Assembly (NCBI GenBank): GCA_037355855.1
Contig: CM074765.1
Location: 2,604,001 to 2,668,000, forward strand
Reading direction: 5' to 3'
Source: Pseudo-nitzschia pungens
Lineage: Eukaryota > Bacillariophyta > Bacillariophyceae > Bacillariales > Bacillariaceae
Length of the DNA: 64,000 nucleotides
Shown here in pieces: positions 1 to 10,246 of this stretch. The notes beneath the pieces were generated by a model. That model had not been told where the DNA came from, did no database searches, and was given only the letters and a program-made list of their open reading frames with translations. A program made the position numbers and the translations under genes. How positions within the stretch are numbered: the stretch's first letter is position 1; each line of letters opens with the position of its first letter.

Positions 1-2
1 CC

Positions 3-1874
3 CCCAAGAACACCAAGCAACTCAAGATGTTCCTTGGAATGGTAAATTTCTACCGGGACATGTGGAAGCGCCGCTCCCACATCCTAGCCCCTCTGAACAA
101 ACTAGCAGGGAAAAAGGGCAAAATGAATTGGTACTGGGGTCCAGCAGAGCAGAAAGCTTTCATGGAGGCGAAGAGGATGCTCGCAGATGAAGCGAAACTC
201 GCATTCCCGGATTTCACGAAACCATTTCATCTCTACTCAGACGCCAGCGATAGGCAACTGGGAGCCACGGTATGCCAGGATGGCAAGCCCCTTGGTTTCT
301 ACACCCGGAAGCTGAACTCGGCGCAGCTCAACTACACTGTTGGAGAAAAAGAACTCCTGGGCATAGTAGAAGGCCTGAAGGCATTCGAAGGAATCCTACG
401 AGGACAAGATGTGATTATTCACACAGACCACCTTAACCTGCTCTATCAGCAGATGCCCACCCAAAGGATGGTCCGGTGGAGACTCCTCATGGAGGAGTTC
501 CACCCGGTAGTCAAGCATGTGGCTGGCAAAGACAACGATGCAGCAGATGCACTATCACGACTGGATATTACGGATGACCCAGCAGATACGGTGGAATGGC
601 TACCACCAAATAAGCCCCTCACCTACGCGGATGAGGAAGAGCACCTCCGGCAACTCCTATTCCCGCTTGGAGAAGCGCCGGAAGAATTCCAGGGCAATAG
701 TGCATTCCCACTTGCCCCGGACATGATTCAGTTCTACCAGCAAAAGGACACAGGAATCATGAGTGCTCTGGAAAAAGACAATCGACTAACCACCAAAATG
801 GTGGAAGGTTACAATCTAATCCACAAAGAAGGAAAGATTCTGATTCCCGACAAACTCAAGGACAGAGTCATGGAATGGTACCACAGCATGTTGGTCCATC
901 CCGGAGAAAAGAGAATGGAACAGAGCATACGCTCAGTGTTCACCTGGAAAGGCCTACGGAAGGACGTTCAGGACCTCTGCAAACACTGCCACACGTGTCA
1001 GATGTTTAAGAAGAGTGGCCGGAAGAAGTATGGACTACTACCGGAAAAAGCAGCTGAGGTCACCAAATGGCAGAGGGTCAATGTGGACCTCTGGGGACCT
1101 GCAACTGTCCACAACAAAAATGGTAAAGACTACCAAATCCATGTCCTCACCATGGTGGACCCAGTGACCGGATGGTTTGAACTGGCTCACCTGAAGGACT
1201 CCCCAAATGCAGCAGAAACTCAACGATTGTTGGACAGTACCTGGCTGGCAAGATATCCGCGCCCAAAGGAAATTGGCTTTGATGGCGGGAGTGAGTTCAA
1301 AGCAGAGTTCCAAGAGCTCTGCGAGAACATGGGGATGAAAAGAAAGCCCAGTGGGGCTTGGAACCCACAATCCAACTCGGTGTTGGAAAGGATCCATCAG
1401 GTATTAAAGGACTGTCTGTTGTCCTTCAACCTAGAAAACAGGGACCTCCACGAGGAGGACCCTTTTGAGGAATTCACCACCAAGGCAGCATATGCTATCA
1501 GAAGCGCCATCCATACCACCCTGGGGTACTCCCCAGCGCAACTGGTGTTTGGTCGAGACATGTTCATGCCGGTGAACTTCCCAGTGGATTGGGAAGCAAT
1601 CCAAGCAAGGAAGCAGAAAAGCATCCACAAGAGCAACATCAGGGAAAACCAGAAGAGGATCCCCCATGTCTATAAAGAAGGAGACTATGTCACCCTGGAA
1701 AGGAAGGGCATTATTCCAAAACTATCCTTCCCACGGCAAGGACCTTACAAGGTGCTCAAGGCCCATGATAATGGAACTGTAACTATTGAAACTGCTCCTT
1801 TTGTAACTGACCGGGTTAACATCAGGAGAGTCCATCCCTATTATTGCAGGGATAGCCCTGAACCAGAGAAGTAA
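3..1874 (+). CDS. Ty3/gypsy pol, 3' part (family G1, copy 1)
   Basis: This is the C-terminal part of a gypsy polyprotein, cut at its 5' side by the window edge; the frame is open from base 3 to a TAA at 1872-1874. It starts in the RT connection region (NFYRDMWKRRSHILAPL), followed by RNase H with the core YSDASD near 237-254. The integrase comes next, with an HHCC zinc finger (about 880-1010, ending CKHCHTC) and a DDE core: VDLWGP near 1083, DGGSEF near 1281 and the E of LERIHQ near 1386. The C-terminus carries the GPY/F-type module (QGPYKVL near 1738) usual for gypsy integrases; I see no chromodomain. The reading frame has no internal stop, unlike the second copy of the family at 53923-57181. 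The enzyme would process and integrate element cDNA in the nucleus. Identification is firm; whether it is expressed is unknown. Confidence 0.93.
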   Translation, partial: PKNTKQLKMFLGMVNFYRDMWKRRSHILAPLNKLAGKKGKMNWYWGPAEQKAFMEAKRMLADEAKLAFPDFTKPFHLYSDASDRQLGATVCQDGKPLGFYTRKLNSAQLNYTVGEKELLGIVEGLKAFEGILRGQDVIIHTDHLNLLYQQMPTQRMVRWRLLMEEFHPVVKHVAGKDNDAADALSRLDITDDPADTVEWLPPNKPLTYADEEEHLRQLLFPLGEAPEEFQGNSAFPLAPDMIQFYQQKDTGIMSALEKDNRLTTKMVEGYNLIHKEGKILIPDKLKDRVMEWYHSMLVHPGEKRMEQSIRSVFTWKGLRKDVQDLCKHCHTCQMFKKSGRKKYGLLPEKAAEVTKWQRVNVDLWGPATVHNKNGKDYQIHVLTMVDPVTGWFELAHLKDSPNAAETQRLLDSTWLARYPRPKEIGFDGGSEFKAEFQELCENMGMKRKPSGAWNPQSNSVLERIHQVLKDCLLSFNLENRDLHEEDPFEEFTTKAAYAIRSAIHTTLGYSPAQLVFGRDMFMPVNFPVDWEAIQARKQKSIHKSNIRENQKRIPHVYKEGDYVTLERKGIIPKLSFPRQGPYKVLKAHDNGTVTIETAPFVTDRVNIRRVHPYYCRDSPEPEK

Positions 1875-1875
1875 T

Positions 1876-2083
1876 TGTTACAGTACCATGGAGGAGTATG
1901 CCGTGCACCGGAATACAGTCACGAGTCTACTCGGGACTGGATTAAGGTTGAGGATAAATTAGCGAGGCGTTGGAATCGCCGATTCCAAATGCCAATCGAA
2001 AGCAATAGCAATAGACTAATGGATAGAGCTCACAATTTGCATATCACTACTATTCTAATCACTAGTAGACCCGGGGTATGGCA
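1876..2083 (+). repeat. 3' LTR of G1 gypsy copy 1
   Basis: This starts TGTTACAG two bases after the pol stop and ends GGTATGGCA. The same segment follows the second G1 pol at 57183-57382, and the two copies lose similarity immediately after GGTATGGCA, which fixes the outer boundary. It is short (about 208 bp). The sequence to the right is LINE sequence, so the element inserted into a LINE. The 5' LTR lies outside the window. Confidence 0.72.
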
Positions 2084-2946
2084 CCTCTCAGATGCACACT
2101 TCAACTGTCATCTGTTTTCAAGTCTACTGCCCTGCTGGACCATAAGTGTTTTCGATTATGGACCTACTGTCTTTCTGACCCAAGCCCCAAAGCTGCTAGT
2201 AAGTACATGTTACTTAACGCTCCACCACCAAAATATACCCCTCCAGTCCACAGCACAGCCGAGACCTGTTTTCAAGCCTACAGCCCTGATGGTCCATAAG
2301 TGTTATCACTTAGAGCCCCTGTTTCCAAGCTACTACAGGAGAGCAAGTTCAAGTTCGCACAGAAGGCCAGCTGTTACGAATTTGAATTTGGTAGTAGGCT
2401 CCACTGCCTATAAGTGTTGTGCAGTACACGGTACACGAGCATTACCTGGGAAATTTTGCTCATGTTGGAATGTGTTTGGGGATGACTACTCCCATTACCG
2501 ATGCTGCAATCCAGCATTCAGAGAGGAGTTTTGCTTTTGTACGCTGACCACTAGCATTACAGATACTATGTATCTAGTCAAGGGTTTTGCTTGTGTTAGC
2601 TGACCACTAGCATTACGGATGTTGCACACCAGCATTGGAGGGACAGTTTTGCTTGTGTCTTTCCCTTTCATGTTCTTGTCACCCGTCTCTTGTACGCTTC
2701 GCAACAGCAGTGTCTGTTGTGCACTGGACTGGTTCGTTTTTTTCCTGTTTCTTACCAAGGTTTGTTTGCAAAATAGTCGTCTTTACAACCTGGGGCATAA
2801 TCCCCCATGGTTGAGGCAACACGTTGTTCTACAACTTGGGGCCTAACCTCTCTTCGATTGAGGCGACGATAAAGTCTGGTTACAGACTGAGTAGCTTTTA
2901 ACCACCTTCGGTGGATTTTCCTACTTAAATAAGTATATTATTATTT
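2084..2946 (+). mobile_element. LINE fragment: 3' tandem-unit region and 3' end
   Basis: This is non-coding sequence that matches, in inverse orientation, the complete non-autonomous LINE at 32802-34993. It holds one unit of the roughly 150-bp repeat (ATGCACACTTCAACTGTC near 2093) and degenerate relatives, then the conserved 3' end. The 3' end contains the hairpin CCACC-TTC-GGTGG near 2901-2914 and an AT-rich TATTATTATT tail. A long forward reading frame through it (1875-2603) is only a product of the repeat. The G1 LTR forms its left border. Its right border is the flank of the Harbinger-like transposase gene. Confidence 0.65.
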
Positions 2947-3014
2947 GTATCGAACGTACCACAATCGGTTCCGGAAGACATGACATTTGGAGCAGACAAG
3001 GCCTATTTTGGAAT

Positions 3015-3830
3015 TTGGAATCTTGTCAAAAGAAACCAAAATTGTCTATTATCTGCCAACGTGCGCCACCAAAGATACCTTTTGGACACGCCGGCATTCC
3101 TTCTCGACAAAAACCCAAAATTTCGACAGCTTCTTGCTATCCTCAACAAGAGACCATTGTTTGCTCTCCAATAGGAACAGCAGCGCTCATAGTAGTATTC
3201 TCCGGATACACCACCATGTCTTTAGAGATACTGTATTTCTACTACTATGACAAGCACAAAGCTGTTGACTACAATGACCCTAGGCTATCAGATGAGGATC
3301 GAAGGAACAGGGACCGGCGTACGCCCTGAATTGTGCTTAGGAGATACGCTTGTTCTCCTTTCATGTTTATGTTTGGATCCGGAAATGAGCAAGCACTTCT
3401 AAACTCCTGTGGCATGAATCACCTTGTATTCAGAGAGTTGCTTGATGTCTTTGCCCCCCTCTACAATCAGTATACCTATGATGTTATCGAATGATCTGTC
3501 CGGAAGTTGAAGAATCAGAAAACTGGGAGAAAAAGAGAGTTTGACGCAGTAGGAGCACTTGGACTTGTCTTGTTTTGGTTCAGGACTCGTGGATCTGTGG
3601 CAAGGGGACTGAGCATGGCGTTTGGATTAACATCAACTCCTATGTACAAATGGCTCAGGTTCTCTCGTAGGATCCTGCTTTGTGCTCTGCAAACTAATCC
3701 TGTTGCTGTTGTAAAGTTGCCTTCAGAAGACGAGACCGAACTGTACATCGACGCTCTTGCTTCCAAGTATCCTGTCTTACAACCACACAGAGTCTGGGGT
3801 GCTTGTGATGGACTTAAACTCCACCTCCAG
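3015..3830 (+). pseudogene. PIF/Harbinger-like transposase, N-terminal half
   Basis: This is the N-terminal half of a DDE_Tnp_4-type transposase. It holds a predicted DNA-binding region (near GNEQALLNSCGMNHLVFRE), a conserved LGLVLFWFRTRGSVARGL segment, and the first catalytic aspartate in VWGACDGLKLHLQ just before 3830. The protein resumes in frame at 48594 with RSGNWT, giving the expected HLQ-RSGNW join once the 44.8 kb insertion and its CAG duplication are ignored. Two in-frame UGA codons (3328-3330 and 3492-3494) interrupt the frame upstream of the conserved region, so this copy was probably dead already. The true start and terminal repeats of this outer element were not found. The family call is from conserved motifs and is secure; exact 5' limits are not. 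Confidence 0.82.
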
Positions 3831-3887
3831 GAGCGGTCGGAAATAGAAAAACGCGCGCACCGCGCGACAGGTTAAGTTTTTTCAAAA
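3831..3887 (+). repeat. Left 57-bp terminal inverted repeat of foldback element F
   Basis: This begins GAGCGGTCGGAAATAG and ends GTTTTTTCAAAA. Its reverse complement stands at 48534-48590 with a single C/T mismatch. The CAG at 3828-3830 is repeated at 48591-48593, outside the right TIR, as a 3-bp target duplication. PIF/Harbinger elements typically make 3-bp duplications, CWG being one known target. Right next to it (3888) copia sequence begins, not the arm of the element. Confidence 0.85.
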
Positions 3888-6045
3888 GCGCAGATTCGGC
3901 AAGGATCCAGTGGCAGTCACCACCTCCAAACATCCTCCCACACGGACCAAGCCAACGCCCGAGCTTCTCTGTACCATCAGACAGGTCAGTCCAATAGACA
4001 AAATCATACCACTCGTGTGCTTGGTACAGGGAGATGTCCGGCATGTACCCATGTACTAACTCAAAGGGAGTTCTTTCCATGCATGCCACATCGCTGGATA
4101 CAGTCCTCTGCCTGATTGCTGCAACAAGCTCACCACAGAATGCCCACAGACGCTTGGGGGATTTCTTCCTTGCAGTCTTCTTCCGGATGCTTCTGCTGAG
4201 GTGCCCTATGCTCAGTTCTGCTCTGTTCTGGAATGGACAGTGTGGTTGGATGAACGTTTGATGGATATTGTTCTTTCTGATTACAGCATTCCAAGGGGTC
4301 TTGTAGGTGCCTACAGCTCCTTGCTCCTTGGCGCCATCAGATATCAAGTGCTCTGGGATACCAACCTCATGGATAAAGATCTTCAGGCCATCAGCAGCTT
4401 GCTTCTTGCTGTGGATTGGGATGAATTCCTCATAGCCCTTACCATTGCTGAACACTTGCGCTGCCTTGTCTTGCCTCATAATGCTTGGTACCTTTGCGTG
4501 CCAGGTATCAGTCCCCCACTTGCCTGCTGCCACTCTCTTGTTCCGGAAGCTCTGGGTTGGAAGCCTTCTAACAAGGGGATGCTGGGGGTTCCTAAATCCT
4601 TTCTGTGTAGTCACCCTCAGAGTTGCTCTTGCCTTCCTTTCAGATATGTCCCATATCTTGGAGAGCCTGTCCGAATCAATCTTGCTGTACCTGTCGGTGT
4701 CAATCGATGGTCCCCATTGCTTTCGTCTCTCAATCATATCAGTTTCAGGATCAGGAATTGGCTCTTCCAAATCTGCCCAAGCAATTTGCTTGTCCCTGTA
4801 CACTGCAGATAGTGCAACCGGTGCGTCCCTAACATTGGGATCCAGTTCAAATCTATCCAGGCCATCAGTGTAGGCAGGCTCATACAGTGGTGTATGAAGG
4901 GCATTTATTGTCAGGCTTGGCTTCCGTTCCTTGTCCTTGTCCCCGCAAGTCTGCAATGAATCATCTTCATCATCGGAAACAACTTGGGGATCTGAATAAA
5001 TCGATGAAAGTCTTGTATGGAGCCGGTCATCTGAAGCAATGGAACATGGGGTCAGGTCTCGTGTACACAGCTGCTGAAGGTGTCGGAGCTTGTATTTAGA
5101 ATACTGGTCTCTGGAAGGGAGCATTTCATCCGGCTTGAGCTTCTTCTTGGAGTACAGGTTTGGTTTAAAGTTGTTCCTGTGCTTGGGGGGCTCTAGGCTT
5201 GTGCAATCGGACATGGGAAGATTCGATCGTGTCCGGGCAGGGGTCTCAATCGGTGGTTCGATTCCTGCTTCGATCGTAGGCACGTTCTCGTGTGGTGCAG
5301 GGGTCTCAATCGGATGTCCGATTCCTGCTGTAGGCACAGTGCCTGTCGGGGTATTAACCCTTGCCTGTTGTTGCTGCTGTTGGTGTACGGCAGAAACAAA
5401 TTTGGAAGGATCAGGGGAATAGGGATGTGATTGGTCAATTGCTGCTTCTGCTTGTTGGAATTTGGAACTATTTGGCTCCCAGGGTTCATTCCTCGTAGCA
5501 ATTACATGGTCACATGTCTCCATCTCGTGTTTCGTGGGACGCCTGGAGGGGAAGTAGGATACAACACCATTAAGCAGAAGCTTAATATCCAGCGTCGGAG
5601 CCTCCTCTTCTCCATCAGCAGCATGCTCAATATGGATTGAGTGGGATGACTTGGAATTGTATTGTCTGGGCGTCTCGTCCACACGATTGTGACCACAATC
5701 CCTAATTTGATTGGGGCAAATCAAGCTGTGCTGTAGCCTGTCCCCAAAGTACAATGTTTCATGGAAATAAATCAACCAAACCTTTCCCACTGGATCTGTG
5801 TAAGCAGTGACGCATGTCCCTATAGGAATGTTCTTCACTGGTTCATATTCTGGAGAGAAGGGATGAACATCCACATGGGAGGTAACTTGGTCTTCCAAAA
5901 GGATCATGTTGCAACCAGCAGCCGTAGTATCTGCATGACTGTCCAACTCACAGTTGCTCTCTGCAGGCCTTGCAGATCTTGCTGGTACATCCATCCGGTA
6001 CACCAGCCGGCCCACCTTACTCAATTTCAGGCCCCGGCTGGGGAG
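3888..6045 (-). pseudogene. Copia A pol, 3'-truncated (protease and integrase)
   Basis: This minus-strand reading frame follows the gag UGA directly in the same frame. The protease core is CELDSHADTTAAG, a form typical of diatom copia elements, at the start of the segment. A long linker rich in polar residues follows, then the integrase region (HEVGIPEHLISDGAKEQG; RAELSIGHLSRSIRKK; ERTPFELVHGY). The coding sequence breaks off after CHWILAESAL at 3888, where the 57-bp TIR of element F begins. RT and RNase H are therefore missing. Copy B (18929-37406) shows what normally follows. The frame itself is open, so the loss is by truncation and not by decay. Confidence 0.88.
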
Positions 6046-8010
6046 TCAATCCTTGTTCTGGGCGTTGCCATTGCCCTTGTTCTTGCCCTTTTTGCCCTTC
6101 TTCCGTCCCTTCGCGCCGAAATTGTTGCCCGCGCCACTTGCCTGTTGGGGGGACGGTGCTGATTTAGTCTCTGCGGCTTGGACGCTACGGGCCTGGGCCT
6201 TCTTTCGACGGAGCTCCTTTAGCTTTTCCCGCTGTTCAGCGGAGAAAGTCCTGTAGACGGAGGGGGGGTAGTTCTTGGCTTCAATCGTACCAGAGTAGGT
6301 GCCTTCAACCGACTTGGATTTCTTGTTCCCGTTCCCGCCTCCATTCCCGCCTCCACTGGCTACAAAAGCTGAGACGGATCGACCGCGCTTGTTCGTATGA
6401 TGGAGGTTCATGATACCAAGATTTTCAGTGAACATCGCAACCAAATCCCTGAAATTTGTCATGTACTTCGTCTTCTCTCCCATGGCGATGGATTTGGCAT
6501 GATTCAGACGGTCGTCTTGGACAGATCTGAAGAAATCCAATATGAAGCGTTTGTCGTCTCTCTCTGGGTCGTGACCGCCGTAGTTGATAAGGGTCGTACG
6601 GAACTTCATCCAACTTCGACAGTGGGTCTCAAAATCATACTGACGGGAGTCGCCTGTGTACTTGGAGTCCGCAATGGCTTTGATGGTCTTGCTGACAATC
6701 GCATCGACGTTCGTCTCCGTGAAGGCATGGTCGTAGATATGAAGGTATGCTGCTCGAGCATCGCCTCGTGTCTCATCCCGCTGGTATGTGAAGGTTCGGA
6801 TGTACTCCCAGCCTGGACCGCCTCGTACAGCAGCACAAAGCAACGTCCATACGGCTTGGTTATCCTCTTCGAACTGTTCGCCTTCAAGCACCGCACATCG
6901 TAGATTGTATTCCGTCCAGTTGGAGAAGCCGTCTTTGCCACCAATTCGACGAGATCGATCATCCGTAGTCACCTCGGCCTCGTCCTTCGAGCGAATCACA
7001 TACAGTAGGGGAAATCCATGCTTGTTAAAACGATTGCGGAGGTCTTGGCGAAATGCTCGATCCCATTCAGCAAACTTGGGAAGGGTCGTCAAAGAAGGTG
7101 GTGGAGTTGTCACAGGGGTTGCTTCTCTCTGCGCCTTCGTCGCCACAAGTCGCTTCTCCGTCTGGTCATAAGCATTCCGTTGTTCAAGCCACTTCCTAGC
7201 AGAAGGTCGGACACCAATGAGGGGTTGGTAGCGGATCCACTCAGCAAATACCAACAGCTTCTGGATAAGGGAGTCGCTGATGTAGACCGCCGTAGGGTCA
7301 GGACAAGCAGGGTGCCTGTAGGAGGCAAGGTTCCTGGAGAATCTGGAGATACGCTCTGGGGTAAGCCGTCGCACAGAATCAATCGTGGATAGATCAGATC
7401 GGAATAGCTCGTCCGCCGTGGCTTCATTGCAGAAAGATTCGTAGATCTCGATGAGGTCTTTCTCCCGATCGGTGAGTTTCTTGCCATCGTTGTAACCATA
7501 GATGCCTCCTCTCGCATGAGCAGCCTTGTTGGCAGCATCAAGGTCCTCCTTGTCCTTCAAGGTACCAAAGTTCTTGTCCATCCGGTCCTGTAGGACTTGA
7601 AGTTGCTTGACAACCATAGTCATTGCAGTGTCTGTCTGGTTGCGCGGCCGAATGGTAAAGTCATCCTCTGCACGGACCCTAGATCCTGATGCCCCGGTGT
7701 TGCCGCCGGCTCCGGTGTTGCCGCCGGCCCCGGTGTTGGTTCTGGCTGCAACGTTGGCACTCCTCTTGTTGCGTGGCAACCCCCTTTGTCTAAGCTTCCT
7801 CTTCTGTCCTTGCCCTACAGGGTCCTCCTCCTCCTCTTCCTTCTCGTCCTCTTCCTCCTCGTCTTCCTCGTCCTCAGGATCAGTGATCTCCTCATCGTCC
7901 GGTCGATCCATAGGGGGGTCTCCATCCGGGGGCCCCTCCTCCTGGGTTTCAAGGTTCGTAGGATCCTTGGAAGACTCCTTGGGTGGTTGGTTTTCGGTAG
8001 GGGTGATCAT
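6046..8010 (-). CDS. Copia A gag
   Basis: This is a 654-residue capsid protein gene ending in UGA (6046-6048). The first 60 residues are Pro- and then Asp/Glu-rich (DPEDEEDEEEEDEKEEEEED), followed by a basic stretch and GAGGNT repeats. The middle (about 170-540) is the globular capsid-like part. The C-terminus is Gly/Lys-rich (GRKKGKKGKNKGNG), as expected for nucleic-acid binding without a zinc knuckle. The ATG at 8010 is preceded by a leader and the 5' LTR. After the UGA the frame stays open into protease, suggesting Gag-Pol by stop readthrough or reinitiation. Family placement rests on the pol that follows; the gag sequence alone would not give it. Confidence 0.85.
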   Translation of the reverse strand: MITPTENQPPKESSKDPTNLETQEEGPPDGDPPMDRPDDEEITDPEDEEDEEEEDEKEEEEEDPVGQGQKRKLRQRGLPRNKRSANVAARTNTGAGGNTGAGGNTGASGSRVRAEDDFTIRPRNQTDTAMTMVVKQLQVLQDRMDKNFGTLKDKEDLDAANKAAHARGGIYGYNDGKKLTDREKDLIEIYESFCNEATADELFRSDLSTIDSVRRLTPERISRFSRNLASYRHPACPDPTAVYISDSLIQKLLVFAEWIRYQPLIGVRPSARKWLEQRNAYDQTEKRLVATKAQREATPVTTPPPSLTTLPKFAEWDRAFRQDLRNRFNKHGFPLLYVIRSKDEAEVTTDDRSRRIGGKDGFSNWTEYNLRCAVLEGEQFEEDNQAVWTLLCAAVRGGPGWEYIRTFTYQRDETRGDARAAYLHIYDHAFTETNVDAIVSKTIKAIADSKYTGDSRQYDFETHCRSWMKFRTTLINYGGHDPERDDKRFILDFFRSVQDDRLNHAKSIAMGEKTKYMTNFRDLVAMFTENLGIMNLHHTNKRGRSVSAFVASGGGNGGGNGNKKSKSVEGTYSGTIEAKNYPPSVYRTFSAEQREKLKELRRKKAQARSVQAAETKSAPSPQQASGAGNNFGAKGRKKGKKGKNKGNGNAQNKD

Positions 8011-8879
8011 TGTTGTTTTGGTTAGGTTTTAGATGACTTCTCGTTGGATGTTTGCTTCGCAATTCGGTCCCTTTTTTTCAAAGGATGGCAAATTCGTTGC
8101 TCGTTCCAAGTTAGTTTCTTGCTTGGAATAATTTCTGTGGTCAGTTGGAATGGCTCCTGTACTGACTGGGTGTTACTGTAACATAGTGTTGACGATTGCG
8201 AGGATACCCCTCGATGACGTTGCTTGATTTGGTTCTCCGGTTCAAGGTACAATCCTTTTCTGTGGATCTTCAACCCAATCTAATCTTCAATTAATTGGAT
8301 GTTCAACCCACGGGATCAGTCATTTGGCTGCAATCCACTACCAGTAACTGGATGTTCAACGTGTTGAAGGCTCGGTCCACGAGTCTTTCGTCTCATCCTG
8401 GACACTTGTAACGTACTGAAGGTTCCAGTTGGAGGTCCCGTATGGATCCTTTCGTTAAGTCCTTTTCTTGCTCAATCGGTCCCTTTTGCTTCCGGGCTAA
8501 GACTTGGTGGAGCCACCACCCTGCTCTGTTTCGTAGGCCTAGTGTGAGCCGTCCTAAAGGCATAGGACTCTAGGCCCCGGTATCCAGCAAAAGGGAGCCC
8601 CGTTTACATCACTGTAGATCTTCTTTCGTCCGCTTCGAACCTGCCGTTCGTATCGTACTATCGTATCGTATCCGCGTCCGACGTCCGAAGGATCCACTGG
8701 GGCATGGTGATGCCAGCTCCTCGTACTGTAGGCCTGGAGCTGAGTTTTACATCCAGCAGATGGTTCTTTTACATCCAAGTGTAGGCATGGATGCCAGCAG
8801 GGATCAGTTGCTGGGTTTCTTCAGGGCTCTAGCCGGCGTCCCGGCGTCGTAGCGTGGCGAGTCCCTGGGTCTGATAAAC
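8011..8879 (-). other. Copia A 5' leader between LTR and gag
   Basis: No credible gene is seen here. Reading in element direction, the leader starts right after the LTR (at 8879) with GTTTATCAGACCCAGGGAC. This resembles the usual initiator-Met tRNA primer site (ATCAGA core), though imperfectly. The remainder is GC-moderate unique sequence up to the gag ATG at 8010. Confidence 0.6.
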
Positions 8880-9751
8880 TGCGTTGATATTGCTCGTCAG
8901 CAAATAAAATAGGGAAAGCCCTAACAATAATACCACATAAGGTCCTGACAAATAGTGAGACTACAGTGGATACTGTTCAAGCTCTATTGCATACACTGAT
9001 TTACTACAAGGTACTTCCCTAGAGGTGCATCGGAATCATCGTAAGGGGGGGGCATGATAGGTGTTTATTTTAGAGTGGAAAAGAAAGAGTGAAAGTATAG
9101 TGGATGGAGCTGAGCGCTCAGCTCAGCTCTGTATCGTAGCGTGACAGCGCTTCGCTAACTCGTACAGCGTACAGCGTACAGCCCTGTAGGCTTAGTACTG
9201 TATTCTACGGAGTAGCGTAGCGCACGGAGTAGCGTTGCGCTTAATTAATATCCAACTGTGTGCTAGCGCTAACACGCTTGCTGGCTTGCTCGTGTGCTAA
9301 CTTGAAAACTGTCTGGGCCAGGTATCCGGTCATAGTACATATTGTACACCAATGACCTCACCCCGGCGGTAGCATGCTAGGGTAGCATGGTAGGTTAGCA
9401 TATCCAGTATCTCGTAGCATTAGCAACCCTAACCTTGTAGGTTCATGCTACACCCTGTGCTAGTGTCGGTGCTATACCCGGGGTATGTACAACTGGTACA
9501 AATCCTACTCGAGGACCCAGGTATCTTGGATTTAGCACCCCATACCATATAGGGTAAGCCTGTTGCTAAGCCTGTTGCTAAGCCTGTTGCTAAGCCTGTT
9601 GCTAAGCCTGTTGCTAGGTGCTTATGCTAGATATTAGCACACAGCTCAGCTCCTTGTAGTTAGTTACTGGGTGCTGGCACATGTAGCTCCAGTACACTTC
9701 TCTACACAGGAGCCCTAGCACCACAGCCTGTAGCATCATCTTGAATCAACA
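8880..9751 (-). repeat. 5' LTR of copia A
   Basis: In element orientation it reads TGTTGATTC...AATATCAACGCA, with inverted ends of TG...CA type. It matches the segment at 37892-38762, which lies just downstream of copia B pol in the same orientation relative to the element; together these identify it as the copia LTR. It contains five tandem copies of a 12-mer (GCCTGTTGCTAA, about 9555-9617), against six in the other LTR. No 5-bp target duplication can be checked because the 3' end of copy A is gone. Confidence 0.75.
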
Positions 9752-10246
9752 TACAGTTAGGATTCACACATAACATGGCGGAATATATGCCAAAGGACCG
9801 ATGCAAAGTATAACATGAAAACAAGAAAGCGATGTTGTCGGATACAAAGTGAAAGTGATCACGGTTGAGCGGGAAAATGTTCGATACCAAGAAACGTAGT
9901 ATCGTAAATGTCCGATCGCTAGTACGATTTATTTAACCGTTGCAAGATTGACCGAAATAGAGTAAAAATCAACTCGTAGAGTCCTATTTACTGTTATAAA
10001 TCCCATTGTGAATCTGGCCTCCTGTTGACTCAACTTGAAGGACGCGACGAGCGCCGGTGGTTTTCGGGTAGAATGGAGACGTTAAAAGTACGATGGGCAT
10101 ATTTGGTGCAGTATTCGCGAAGATGGTCTCGGTGCATGGCATTGTTGATTATTGTTCGTGTGGCAAAACACAGAGCCCGAATGCCAGCGTTGGTATAATA
10201 TTAGTCTAAATTTTACTTGATGAATTATATACCCGCATTTCTTGAT
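9752..10246. other. Intergenic, no gene seen
   Basis: This is AT-rich unique sequence between the copia A LTR and the 3' end of the TPR gene. Only very short reading frames occur, such as a 37-codon frame near 10093. Nothing recognisable was found. Confidence 0.6.

Noticed and set aside
1875..2603. 242-codon frame after the G1 pol
   Set aside because: It crosses the LTR/LINE border and is composed of LINE repeat sequence; no protein-like pattern.
3834..3890. C-terminal residues of the copia A frame (KKLNLSRGARVFLF...)
   Set aside because: These codons are the 57-bp TIR of element F read through; the copia part ends at AESAL.
7786..8032. Serine/leucine-rich plus-strand frames near 7600-8030
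   Set aside because: Antisense of the acidic repeat region of copia gag.
8880..9751. Independent solo element or LINE 5' end
   Set aside because: Both copies lie in the same orientation relative to copia coding sequence, one upstream of gag and one downstream of pol, with TG...CA ends; a copia LTR explains this better.
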